This document shows positions 1 to 5,350 of a stretch of DNA of 8,481 bases, piece after piece. Origin of the DNA: Nitrosomonadales bacterium (GTDB taxonomy: Bacteria > Pseudomonadota > Gammaproteobacteria > Burkholderiales > Gallionellaceae). The notes under the pieces are model-generated. The model was not told the origin of the DNA. It did not search any database and saw only the letters and a list, made by a program, of their open reading frames with translations. The number at the start of each line of letters is the position of its first letter. The stretch's first letter is position 1. The position numbers were made by a program, and so were the translations under genes. The stretch is from assembly GCA_016218465.1 (NCBI GenBank), contig JACREA010000191.1, positions 1 to 8,481 of the forward strand, in the 5' to 3' direction.

Positions 1-139
1 CAACCGGAAGCGGCTACACTCGACGCTGGGCTACAAGTCACCGATGTGGTTCTTGAGTGATTGGCTCACCGCTCAGCAACAGGAAAAACTGGTAGCATGA
101 AATCCGCCTATTGGAAGACGAAAAACAGAGGGAAGGTCA
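1..139 (+). mobile_element. Right end of an IS3-family insertion sequence inserted in an IS1595-family element
   Basis: OrfB ends at 100 and the element continues to a terminal inverted repeat whose outer end is GGGAAGGTCA, bases 130-139. Read inward on the minus strand it starts TGACCTTCCC; a 5'-TGA terminus is typical of the IS3 family. From base 140 the sequence is the IS1595 transposase gene read on the opposite strand, so 139/140 is the junction. The left end and left copy of the target duplication (expected 3-5 bp; the right copy would begin at 140 with GAA) lie outside the window. Confidence 0.75.
2..100 (+). CDS. IS3-family transposase OrfB, C-terminal end (partial, enters from left edge)
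   Basis: The reading frame open from the left edge encodes 32 residues beginning NRKRLHSTLGYKSP and ending at TGA 98-100. The R-x-H-S-x-L-G-Y-x-S-P motif is the conserved C-terminal signature of IS3-family OrfB (rve/DDE integrase domain), just downstream of the catalytic Glu, which lies outside the window. The full protein catalyses cut and strand transfer of the element, usually as an OrfAB frameshift fusion. Only the tail is visible, so subgroup and integrity of the rest cannot be judged. The terminal inverted repeat of the same element follows 39 bases later. Confidence 0.85.
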   Translation, partial: NRKRLHSTLGYKSPMWFLSDWLTAQQQEKLVA

Positions 140-791
140 GAATATGTTTAGCATAACTCCAAAATCCTTCGATGCCGTTGATATGGTTTTTGGTCTTTTT
201 ACTCACAAAGCCTTTGGAATGATTAACCACCATATGTTTTCCATATCGTTGCAACGATTGATACCCGCGAAACGCATCGGTGAAGTAGACCGATCCCTTG
301 CGGGTATGTGCTTGGATATGGGTCATGAGCGTCTCTGCCGAGACCGACTCCACCACCTTGGTATAAACCCTTCCATCCCGCTCCAGCAGCCCGAATACGA
401 TACTTTTGCCTCTCGCCCCGCGACCACGTTGCCCCTTACGCACCCCGCCGAAGTAGGACTCGTCCAGCTCGATCTCGCCAGACAATTTGGCACCCTCCAA
501 TTCGGCGGTATGAAACAATGCGATGCGCAACCGCTGATAGACCCGCGTCACCGTCTTGGCATCCAGGCCCAAATCACTCGCCAATCGATAGGCGGGTTGC
601 TGCTGGTAAAATCCTTGCAAGATGGCGATCTCGCGGCGCAGTTTGGTCAGGCTTTTTTGCTTGCCGCAGCGCATGCACTTCACATAACTTCGCGCTGTCT
701 TCACGGTCTTGAAAGAACCGCAGAAAACACACTTTCGACCATTCAAAAAGTTGGCCGCACAACTAAATACTGTATGAACCCCAGTAACCAT
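108..791 (-). pseudogene. IS1595-family transposase, C-terminus lost to the IS3 insertion
   Basis: The ORF of 227 residues has an N-terminal zinc ribbon (C21, C24, C39, C42), a helix-turn-helix stretch around residues 60-95, and a DDE nuclease domain of IS1595 type: ELDESYFGG with D110, YFTDAFRGY with D172, and HINGIEGFW with N205/E208. Family members continue some 30-50 residues past the GIEGFW block with a conserved aromatic/basic tail. Here the match stops at about H216-I217, and the last residues (TFPLFFVFQ) are encoded by the IS3 terminal repeat. The start is the ATG at 791-789, because GGAG lies six bases upstream; a TTG at 803 is in frame but lacks such a site. All three catalytic residues remain, but loss of the C-terminus and of one element end makes transposition unlikely. 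Confidence 0.85.
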
Positions 792-827
792 AAGTATCTC
801 CAAGGATACACTGGTTACGAAACGCCC
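140..827 (-). mobile_element. IS1595-family insertion sequence remnant
   Basis: This is the part of the IS1595-type element left of its own transposase start, cut at 140 by the IS3 element. The outer end is inferred, not proven: on the minus strand GGGCGTTTCGTAACCAGTG starts at 827 and begins with the run of G typical of this family, and TAATTACC (828-835) would be the 8-bp target duplication. The boundary must lie between the transposase start (791) and the start of the rlmM-tail repeat (847). The distal inverted repeat is beyond the IS3 element, outside the window. Confidence 0.55.
784..818 (-). promoter_or_regulatory. Hairpin covering the ribosome site and start codon of the IS1595 transposase
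   Basis: On the minus strand GTAACCA (818-812) pairs with TGGTTAC (790-784), and inside it GTATC (809-805) pairs with GATAC (798-794), leaving a six-base loop CTTGGA. The ribosome site GGAG (801-798) is split between loop and inner stem, and the start codon (791-789) runs into the outer stem. In an mRNA started outside the element this would bury the initiation site. A promoter inside the element could start downstream of the 5' arm and avoid it. The pairing is seen directly; the regulatory role is inferred. Confidence 0.45.
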
Positions 828-846
828 TAATTACCAAAGGAAATGG

Positions 847-909
847 AACACGTTTCTAATTTCACCCTTTGGTCTTCATCAAAAACGCCGTCACTTCTTC
901 GCGGTCGTG
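847..909 (-). repeat. Degenerate copy of the rlmM 3' end (attachment-site-like repeat A)
   Basis: On the minus strand bases 909-862 read HDREEVTAFLMKTKG and a TGA stop, against HDREEVTVFLTKTKG plus TAA at the end of intact rlmM. Similarity continues past the stop to the shared AACACG at 847-852 and stops abruptly at both ends. Nucleotide identity is roughly 80% over 63-64 bp. There is no coding region ahead of it in this frame, so it is a detached gene end and not a gene. Its partner is at 1684-1748, and the two bracket the two-gene unit 918-1614. Confidence 0.8.
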
Positions 910-917
910 AGAGGTTT

Positions 918-1397
918 TCATTTTGCCGCCTCAATCGCCCGCTGCAAAACTACCCTGTCCATTACATCCTTATCCCGCACGGATTGCTTGGTCAGCAGCA
1001 AACCTTCCAGAGAAAGGGTGCGCACCGGGATGCCATCAAGGTCAACAGTCTCGGCGTAGCGTGCCAGCGTTTTGTTGGTTTCGCCGCAAGCGTTGAACAG
1101 CAAATCAACCACAAATTCATCTGCCACACGAATTGTTTCACCTTCGCCAAACCATGCAGGATCGATTTGTTTGCTCGCTCTTTCGGGCAGCACCAACAAT
1201 GCCTTTATCACACGCTTGGCCTGTTCGCTGGTTGGCGGCACAAGAATGGCAATGTCGGTCGTGGCGCGGTAGTAACCGTGGGCGAACAGGGCATATCCAC
1301 CTATCAGGAAATAATCGGCTTTGTTTTCGTTGAGCGATCGGATGACCGTTTTCAGGTCATCTATCGTCGCGGGGCGCGCATACTCTTTTTCAGCCAT
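918..1397 (-). CDS. Nucleotidyltransferase-fold protein with altered metal-binding motif
   Basis: The protein has 159 residues. FLIGGYALFAHGYYRATTDI (30-49) matches the GG...TxDxD core of small polymerase-beta-type nucleotidyltransferases, the fold found in MNT and AbiEii-like toxin or antitoxin proteins. G33-G34 bind the nucleotide phosphates, D48 is the first acidic ligand and D98 (VVDLLF) is a good third one. The second acid, normally D in D-x-D, is Ala here (A50, codon GCC at 1250-1248), so catalysis is doubtful. The C-terminal LLLTKQ...KDVMDRVVL (residues 134-151) is the usual helical end of this group. The ATG at 1397 was chosen over an in-frame TTG at 1430 because it overlaps the upstream gene's end (ATGGCTGA), which suggests translational coupling. 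Substrate and toxin/antitoxin assignment are unknown. Confidence 0.7.
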   Translation of the reverse strand: MAEKEYARPATIDDLKTVIRSLNENKADYFLIGGYALFAHGYYRATTDIAILVPPTSEQAKRVIKALLVLPERASKQIDPAWFGEGETIRVADEFVVDLLFNACGETNKTLARYAETVDLDGIPVRTLSLEGLLLTKQSVRDKDVMDRVVLQRAIEAAK

Positions 1398-1614
1398 GCC
1401 TGGTTTTCTGGACGGCGACAATGGAATCAACCACGCAGTCCATCATGTGCCGATCCGCTTCTTCATGGGTTTTGTAGCGGAACACGCCGCGCGGAAAACG
1501 GAAAGTGGATTGCAATTTTTGCATTTCGGTATTGAACAGGGCGCCCTCGCGCAGCAAAGCTCCATCGGCGTGAAAAGTGATATTTCTTTCCTTGCGCTTA
1601 CCGGCAATTTTCAT
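1390..1614 (-). CDS. Small basic protein of unknown function, coupled to the nucleotidyltransferase
   Basis: The protein has 74 residues, starting at ATG 1614-1612 with AGGG eight bases upstream, and no transmembrane segment or signal peptide. The N-terminus is basic (MKIAGKRKER). The C-terminal half contains FPRGVFRYKTHEEADRHMMD (residues 41-60), which looks like a conserved helix-forming block rather than random coding. It ends with an 8-base overlap into the following gene, so the two are almost certainly co-translated. By context it could be the partner (antitoxin-like or adaptor) of the nucleotidyltransferase, but no known family can be assigned from the sequence. Confidence 0.6.
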   Translation of the reverse strand: MKIAGKRKERNITFHADGALLREGALFNTEMQKLQSTFRFPRGVFRYKTHEEADRHMMDCVVDSIVAVQKTRHG

Positions 1615-1644
1615 TGTTTTAACCCTGTTCGAATAATTTGCGCT

Positions 1645-1676
1645 GACAGGCTACCCAGCGGACAGGCAAAGGTCAA
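1645..1676 (-). promoter_or_regulatory. Candidate promoter with paired GCCTGTC sites ahead of the two-gene unit
   Basis: On the minus strand TTGACC (1676-1671) is a good -35 box, followed 17 bases later by TAGCCT (1653-1648), a poor -10 box. Two identical 7-mers, GCCTGTC at 1667-1661 and 1651-1645, lie 16 bases apart, one in the spacer and one over the -10 region, about 30-50 bases ahead of the start codon at 1614. Paired sites in this position would suit an autoregulator. Short identical 7-mers can arise by chance, so confidence is low. Confidence 0.25.
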
Positions 1677-1683
1677 TATCAAA

Positions 1684-1748
1684 AAACACGTTTTCAATTC
1701 TTACCCCTTGGTCTTCGTCAAAAATACCGTCACTTCCTCGCGATCGTG
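1684..1748 (-). repeat. 3' end of intact rlmM (attachment-site-like repeat B)
   Basis: This is the partner of repeat A at 847-909. It covers the last 15 codons and stop of rlmM plus 17 bases downstream, ending at the common AACACG (1684-1689). The repeat includes E358/E359, one of which is the catalytic Glu of the RlmM tetrad, so whichever copy is joined to the gene must supply a functional end. Confidence 0.75.
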
Positions 1749-2810
1749 GTAAAGCTGCTTCGCCATCATCCGGTAGTTGATGCCTTCTTCATCCAGCCGT
1801 TTGCGGATGTTGCCCAGCGCGCTATCCAGCGCGACGAGCCGCTGCTTCATCGGCAATTTCAAATTAAAGATCGCATGCTTGCACAATCCTGCCGCGAACC
1901 ATTCGCCGATCAGCGTGGCGACTCTGGAGGGTTTTTCCACCATGTCGCACACCAGCCAGTCCACCGCTTTGCGCGGCGCGTATTTGAAGCCGTCCTGTTT
2001 TAGGTGCTGCACCAAGGGATGGTTCACCAGTGCGCCTTTCATCGGGCCGTTGTCCACCGCCGTGACGCGGATGCCGCGCTTGATCAGTTGCCAGGTCCAG
2101 CCGCCGGGCGCGGCGCCGAGATCGACCGCTGTCATGCCCTGGCGCAGCAGGCGAGTCTGTTCGCTACGATCCATGAACACTTCGATGGCTTCGGCCAGTT
2201 TCATCGTCGAGCGGCTCGGCGCTTCGGGCGGCATGGATTGGCGCACAATGCCCATGATAGCGTCCGCGCTGTTGTGCGGGTCGCTGGTGCCGATCAATGC
2301 GGATGATTTATCGGGGAAGAAGAGGTGCAGGCGAGGGAGCTTCTTCGTTCGAGTTGGCCCTTCGACTGGCTCAGGGCGAACGGCTTCTTGGGAGTTGTCC
2401 TGCAACTTGCCTTGCTCGCGCAGCGCGGTTTCCAGCAATGGTTGAAAGCGGCGGGTGAAGGAAGCAAGCAGTTTTCCTTCGTTGGTGTCCGGCGCTTCCA
2501 GCCACAGTGTGTCGAAGCTGCCGGGAATGTCGGCGATGGCAGCGAGGATGGGCGTCAGGCGGTCGCGATCGGGAAGGGCAGCGATGGTGTGATGCAAACG
2601 GATCAGTTGGCGCGCAAAGATCAGATCGCGCCAAGATAGCGATTGATCGTTGAGTGTGACGACGACATAGCCGCTGTCGGCGAGGATGGCGGTTTGCTCC
2701 GCGAGAACCGGACGCTGCTGCCGCGCTTGTCGTAAAGCTTCCTGCGCGCAATCCTGTTCGAAGCCGGGGCGGCAATAGAGCAGCCAATGGTTTGGTGTGG
2801 GTTTTTGCAT
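1701..2810 (-). CDS. rlmM: 23S rRNA (cytidine-2498 2'-O)-methyltransferase RlmM
   Basis: RlmM uses S-adenosylmethionine to methylate the 2'-hydroxyl of C2498 in 23S rRNA (E. coli numbering), in the cytoplasm. The 369 residues (E. coli: 366) show an N-terminal RNA-binding part (HWLLYCRPGFEQD, 8-20; ferredoxin-like/THUMP region to about 170) and a Rossmann methyltransferase domain. DLGAAPGGWTW (230-240) binds S-adenosylmethionine, and K204, D289 (VCDM), K318 (FNLKLP) and E358/E359 fit the K-D-K-E tetrad of this enzyme class. Residues 144-151 (VRPEPVEG) are encoded by a dispersed palindromic repeat sitting in the interdomain linker. The start ATG at 2810 has no clear ribosome site but fits the family N-terminus. 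The gene is transcribed divergently from the HAD gene across a 95-base gap. Confidence 0.93.
   Translation of the reverse strand: MQKPTPNHWLLYCRPGFEQDCAQEALRQARQQRPVLAEQTAILADSGYVVVTLNDQSLSWRDLIFARQLIRLHHTIAALPDRDRLTPILAAIADIPGSFDTLWLEAPDTNEGKLLASFTRRFQPLLETALREQGKLQDNSQEAVRPEPVEGPTRTKKLPRLHLFFPDKSSALIGTSDPHNSADAIMGIVRQSMPPEAPSRSTMKLAEAIEVFMDRSEQTRLLRQGMTAVDLGAAPGGWTWQLIKRGIRVTAVDNGPMKGALVNHPLVQHLKQDGFKYAPRKAVDWLVCDMVEKPSRVATLIGEWFAAGLCKHAIFNLKLPMKQRLVALDSALGNIRKRLDEEGINYRMMAKQLYHDREEVTVFLTKTKG
2358..2383. repeat. Short dispersed repeat (RPEPVEG type) in frame inside rlmM
   Basis: The plus strand carries CCCTTCGACTGG followed by CTCAGGGCGAACGG, an imperfect palindrome with outer arms CCCT (2358-2361) and AGGG (2373-2376). 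Its minus-strand translation VRPEPVEG is a peptide familiar as a stray insert in many proteobacterial proteins, because this DNA repeat is scattered through genomes. It lies between the RNA-binding and methyltransferase domains of RlmM, flanked by low-complexity residues (QDNSQEA and TRTKK), where an insert is likely tolerated. Exact ends cannot be set from one copy. Confidence 0.65.
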
Positions 2811-2905
2811 GCGCGCATTGTGGCACAGCTTCGGCGGACGATTTCAATTCAGTCGAATATCGCCCGAAGATGTTAATATTCACGCATCTTTTCTTTGGCT
2901 TTTAC

Positions 2906-3565
2906 ATGATGAGCAAACGTTACGATCTGATTGTTTTCGACTGGGATGGCACGGTGATGGATTCGACTGCGGCCATCGCGGGTTCGATACAGGCCGCGTG
3001 CCGCGGTCTTGGACTGCCTGTTCCAGATGATAAGACTGCGCGCCAGGTGATCGGCCTCGGCCTGGAACAGGCGTTGCGCCGTGCCGTGCCCGATATCCCC
3101 GAGTCCAAGCGCCCCGATCTGTTGGCGCTCTACCGGCATCATTTTATAGTGCAAAGCGAAGCGATCCCTTTGTACGAAGGCGCACGCGAGACGATAGATG
3201 AGCTGCACAAGGCGGGATATTTGCTGGGAGTGGCGACCGGCATGAGCCGCGCGGGGCTGGAAAGAGCGCTGAATGCCTCTGGCCTGAAAAAATATTTTCA
3301 CGCCACCCGTACCGCGGATGTGGCTTTTTCCAAACCAGATCCGGCGATGTTGCTGGAACTGATGAAAGAACTGGATGTTGATGCCGTGCGCACGCTGATG
3401 GTAGGCGATACCACGCACGATCTGTTGATGGCGCAAAATGCCAATGTGGATGCGGTGGCGGTGATGCATGGCGCACATTTGCCGGAGCAGTTGCAGGCGT
3501 TGAAACCATTGGCCATGGTGGAGGATTTTGCTGAGCTGAGAGCATGGTTAAAAGCCAATGCCTGA
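2906..3565 (+). CDS. HAD-superfamily phosphatase, phosphoglycolate phosphatase-like (subfamily IA)
   Basis: The protein has 219 residues, normal for Gph-type enzymes that hydrolyse small phosphomonoesters in the cytoplasm. All four HAD motifs are present: I, FDWDGTVMD with nucleophile D12 and acid D14; II, VATGMSR with T111; III, K143 in FSKPDP; IV, MVGDTTHD with D168 and D172. An alpha-helical cap follows motif I, as in subfamily IA. The true substrate cannot be read from the sequence. The frame stays open upstream to 2792, but that extension overlaps the start of rlmM and lacks family similarity. ATG 2906 or the adjacent ATG 2909 is the likely start, with no strong ribosome site to choose between them. 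The stop is 21 bases before the sppA start, so the two are probably an operon. Confidence 0.88.
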   Translation: MMSKRYDLIVFDWDGTVMDSTAAIAGSIQAACRGLGLPVPDDKTARQVIGLGLEQALRRAVPDIPESKRPDLLALYRHHFIVQSEAIPLYEGARETIDELHKAGYLLGVATGMSRAGLERALNASGLKKYFHATRTADVAFSKPDPAMLLELMKELDVDAVRTLMVGDTTHDLLMAQNANVDAVAVMHGAHLPEQLQALKPLAMVEDFAELRAWLKANA

Positions 3566-3576
3566 CAAATTTCAAA

Positions 3577-3580
3577 AGGA
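3577..3580 (+). promoter_or_regulatory. Ribosome binding site of sppA
   Basis: AAAAGGA ends at 3580. It is six bases before ATG 3587 but only three before the adjacent ATG 3584, so it favours 3587 as the start of sppA. Confidence 0.6.
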
Positions 3581-3586
3581 CTCATG

Positions 3587-4540
3587 ATGGAAAATCAAAA
3601 CAACAACTGGGAACGCGGCGTGCTGGAAAAGCTGGCGATGGCGGCATTGCAGGAACAACGCCGTGCACGGCACTGGAGTATTTTCTTCAAGGTGCTCACG
3701 TTCGGCTACCTGTTTTTTATATTGTTCATTTTCATGGGCTGGAAAGACAAAGGTGAATCTGCGCTGGGCGCCGGCAAACATACCGCAGTGGTGGAAATGT
3801 ATGGAGTGATTTCATCCGATAGCTCGGCGAGCGCCGACAATCTGATTCCAAGTTTGCAGGACGCATTCAAGGACAAGGACACGCAAGGCGTGATCCTGCG
3901 CATCAACAGCCCCGGCGGCAGCCCGGTGCAGGCAGGGCAGATCAATGACGAGATCCGCCGTTTGCGCGCCATGTATCCGGCTATTCCGTTGTATGCGGTG
4001 GTCGAGGATATTTGTGCCTCGGGCGGTTATTACGTGGCGGCGGCAGCGGACAAAATTTTTGTCGACAAGGCCAGTCTGATCGGTTCTATCGGAGTGTTGA
4101 TGGACGGGTTCGGTTTCACCGGCACGATGGCGAAGCTCGGTGTGGAACGCCGTCTGATAACGGCGGGGGCGAATAAGGGGTTTCTCGATCCGTTCTCGCC
4201 GAGCGACAAGGCGCAGCAGGAATATGCCAAACAGATGATCGCGGAAATTCACCAGCAGTTCATCGATGTGGTGAGACACGGGCGCGGCAAGCGCCTCAAG
4301 GAAACGCCGGATACCTTCAGCGGTTTGATATGGAATGGACAGAAGGGTGTGGAATTGGGGTTGGCAGATGGTTACGGCAGCCTCGAATCGGTGGCGCGCG
4401 ATGTCATCAAAGCCGAGAAAATCGTGGACTTCACCACAAGGGAAAATTTCGCGGACCGTTTGGCAAAACGATTGGGCGCCGGAGTAGCGAGCGCATTGCC
4501 GGGCTTTTCCTCGCAGACGAACGGGGTGAGTTTACGTTGA
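3587..4540 (+). CDS. sppA: Signal peptide peptidase SppA, short (36-kDa) type
   Basis: This membrane-bound serine protease degrades signal peptides left after protein export. The 317 residues comprise a short cytoplasmic N-terminus, one membrane segment (about 30-52, WSIFFKVLTFGYLFFILFIF), then a single S49 protease domain in the periplasm. The catalytic Ser is S145 in ICASGGYY and the general-base Lys is K197 in TAGANKGFLDPF; the 52-residue spacing is the same as in the Bacillus short SppA. The motif NSPGGSP (107-113) belongs to the oxyanion region and LIGSIGVLMD follows the serine block, both typical. Probably co-transcribed with the HAD gene upstream; convergent with tesA 50 bases downstream, with no clear hairpin terminator between. 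Confidence 0.93.
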   Translation: MENQNNNWERGVLEKLAMAALQEQRRARHWSIFFKVLTFGYLFFILFIFMGWKDKGESALGAGKHTAVVEMYGVISSDSSASADNLIPSLQDAFKDKDTQGVILRINSPGGSPVQAGQINDEIRRLRAMYPAIPLYAVVEDICASGGYYVAAAADKIFVDKASLIGSIGVLMDGFGFTGTMAKLGVERRLITAGANKGFLDPFSPSDKAQQEYAKQMIAEIHQQFIDVVRHGRGKRLKETPDTFSGLIWNGQKGVELGLADGYGSLESVARDVIKAEKIVDFTTRENFADRLAKRLGAGVASALPGFSSQTNGVSLR

Positions 4541-4590
4541 TGATGGCTGTTCGCACTGCGGGTGCAGAAGCATAAAACGACCAGATCACC

Positions 4591-5193
4591 TTACAGCAGC
4601 GTTTTTAGTTTTTGCATCACGTTCTGCATGATGCGCGGTTGCCCTTGTGCGGTGGGGTGCAGGTTGTCGGCCTGAAACTCTTCTGGCGCAACGCCTTCCA
4701 GCAGAAACGGCAGCAGCCTGACACGGTGTTTTTCTGCCAGCCTCGAATACATATTCTCGAATTGCGTGATGTAAGGCTTGCCGTAATTCGGTGGCAGCTT
4801 CATGCCGATCAGCAGCACCTTTGCGCGCGAGCGCTTTGCCTGTTTGACGATCTCGCCAAGATTGGCTTCGATGTCCGCAGTTTTGTAGCCCCGCAACCCG
4901 TCGTTCGCGCCCAGCTCCACGATCACAATCACCGGGCGATGTTGCTGTAATGTTTTGTCGATCCGCTGCCGCCCGCCAAAAGCTGTCTCGCCGCTGATGC
5001 TCGCGTTCACGATGTCGAATCCGGGATGGGAATGTTTCAATTCCTGTTGCAGCAGACTGGGCCAACTTTTTTCTGCTGCAATGCCGTATCCGGCTGATAA
5101 ACTGTCGCCGAATACCAGTATGTTTTTCGCGGCATGAGCGGTGTATGGTAGCCACAGTGCAACGAACAGCAGAATTATATTAAAGGCCGTCAT
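4591..5193 (-). CDS. tesA: Periplasmic acyl-CoA thioesterase/arylesterase TesA (SGNH hydrolase)
   Basis: TesA is a secreted GDSL/SGNH esterase that hydrolyses acyl thioesters and aryl esters. The 200-residue precursor starts with a signal peptide (hydrophobic 5-16, cleavage after about A21 in YTAHA). Block I GDSLSAGYG carries nucleophile S31, block II ISGET G68, block III GAND N97, and block V DNLHP D176 and H179, so the SGNH set is complete. The only good Met ahead of the signal peptide is at 5193-5191, and it lies in the terminal AATGAC of the compound repeat 5189-5316, with no ribosome site ahead of it. The frame stays open through the repeat to ATG 5352 and ATG 5418, so translation could also begin upstream, but that would bury the signal peptide. 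Position divergent from ybbA-ybbP matches E. coli. Confidence 0.9.
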   Translation of the reverse strand: MTAFNIILLFVALWLPYTAHAAKNILVFGDSLSAGYGIAAEKSWPSLLQQELKHSHPGFDIVNASISGETAFGGRQRIDKTLQQHRPVIVIVELGANDGLRGYKTADIEANLGEIVKQAKRSRAKVLLIGMKLPPNYGKPYITQFENMYSRLAEKHRVRLLPFLLEGVAPEEFQADNLHPTAQGQPRIMQNVMQKLKTLL

Positions 5194-5316
5194 TCCGGAC
5201 TTGGTCCGGAATCCAGTGTTTTGATTAAACTGGATTCCCGCCTTCGCGGGATAACCAGCCACTTGGTTGCTGTTTTTGGGCAACCTAGTGGAATGGCTAG
5301 TTGTTTCACCAATGAC
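5189..5316 (+). repeat. Compound three-hairpin repeat, copy 1 (tesA-ybbA intergenic)
   Basis: The ends are GTCATT (5189-5194) and AATGAC (5311-5316), inverted relative to each other. Inside, in order: hairpin a, TTCCGGAC/GTCCGGAA (5193-5200, 5204-5211) with loop TTG; a central pairing ATCCAGT/ACTGGAT (5211-5217, 5229-5235); hairpin b, TCCCGC/GCGGGA (5236-5241, 5246-5251) with loop CTTC; hairpin c, CCACT-T-GGTTGC (5259-5270) with GCAACC-T-AGTGG (5280-5291). The first half translates on the minus strand to PAKAGIQ, a peptide commonly produced by dispersed proteobacterial repeats. Homology to copy 2 stops exactly at both ends. It occupies nearly all of the gap between tesA and ybbA. Confidence 0.85.
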
Positions 5317-5350
5317 AAAACCAAAACTCTTCAAGATGTCGACAATATTC

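Noticed and set aside
111..830. Long plus-strand open frame opposite the IS1595 transposase
   Set aside because: It is the antisense shadow of a gene with clear zinc-ribbon and DDE motifs; its translation shows no recognisable domain.
1615..1700. Integron-type attC site flanking the two-gene unit
   Set aside because: No paired core sites or the expected imperfect palindrome; the duplicated rlmM tail explains the boundaries better.
2792..2905. Upstream extension of the HAD gene from a TTG codon
   Set aside because: Overlaps the divergent rlmM start, has no family similarity, and the HAD fold begins right after Met 2906/2909.
2811..2905. Promoters in the rlmM-HAD divergent gap
   Set aside because: AT-rich TTAATATT near 2873 could be a -10 region, but no matching -35 box at proper distance is convincing.
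4541..4590. Possible bidirectional terminator between sppA and tesA
   Set aside because: Only a four-base stem (GCAC/GTGC) without a following T run was found.
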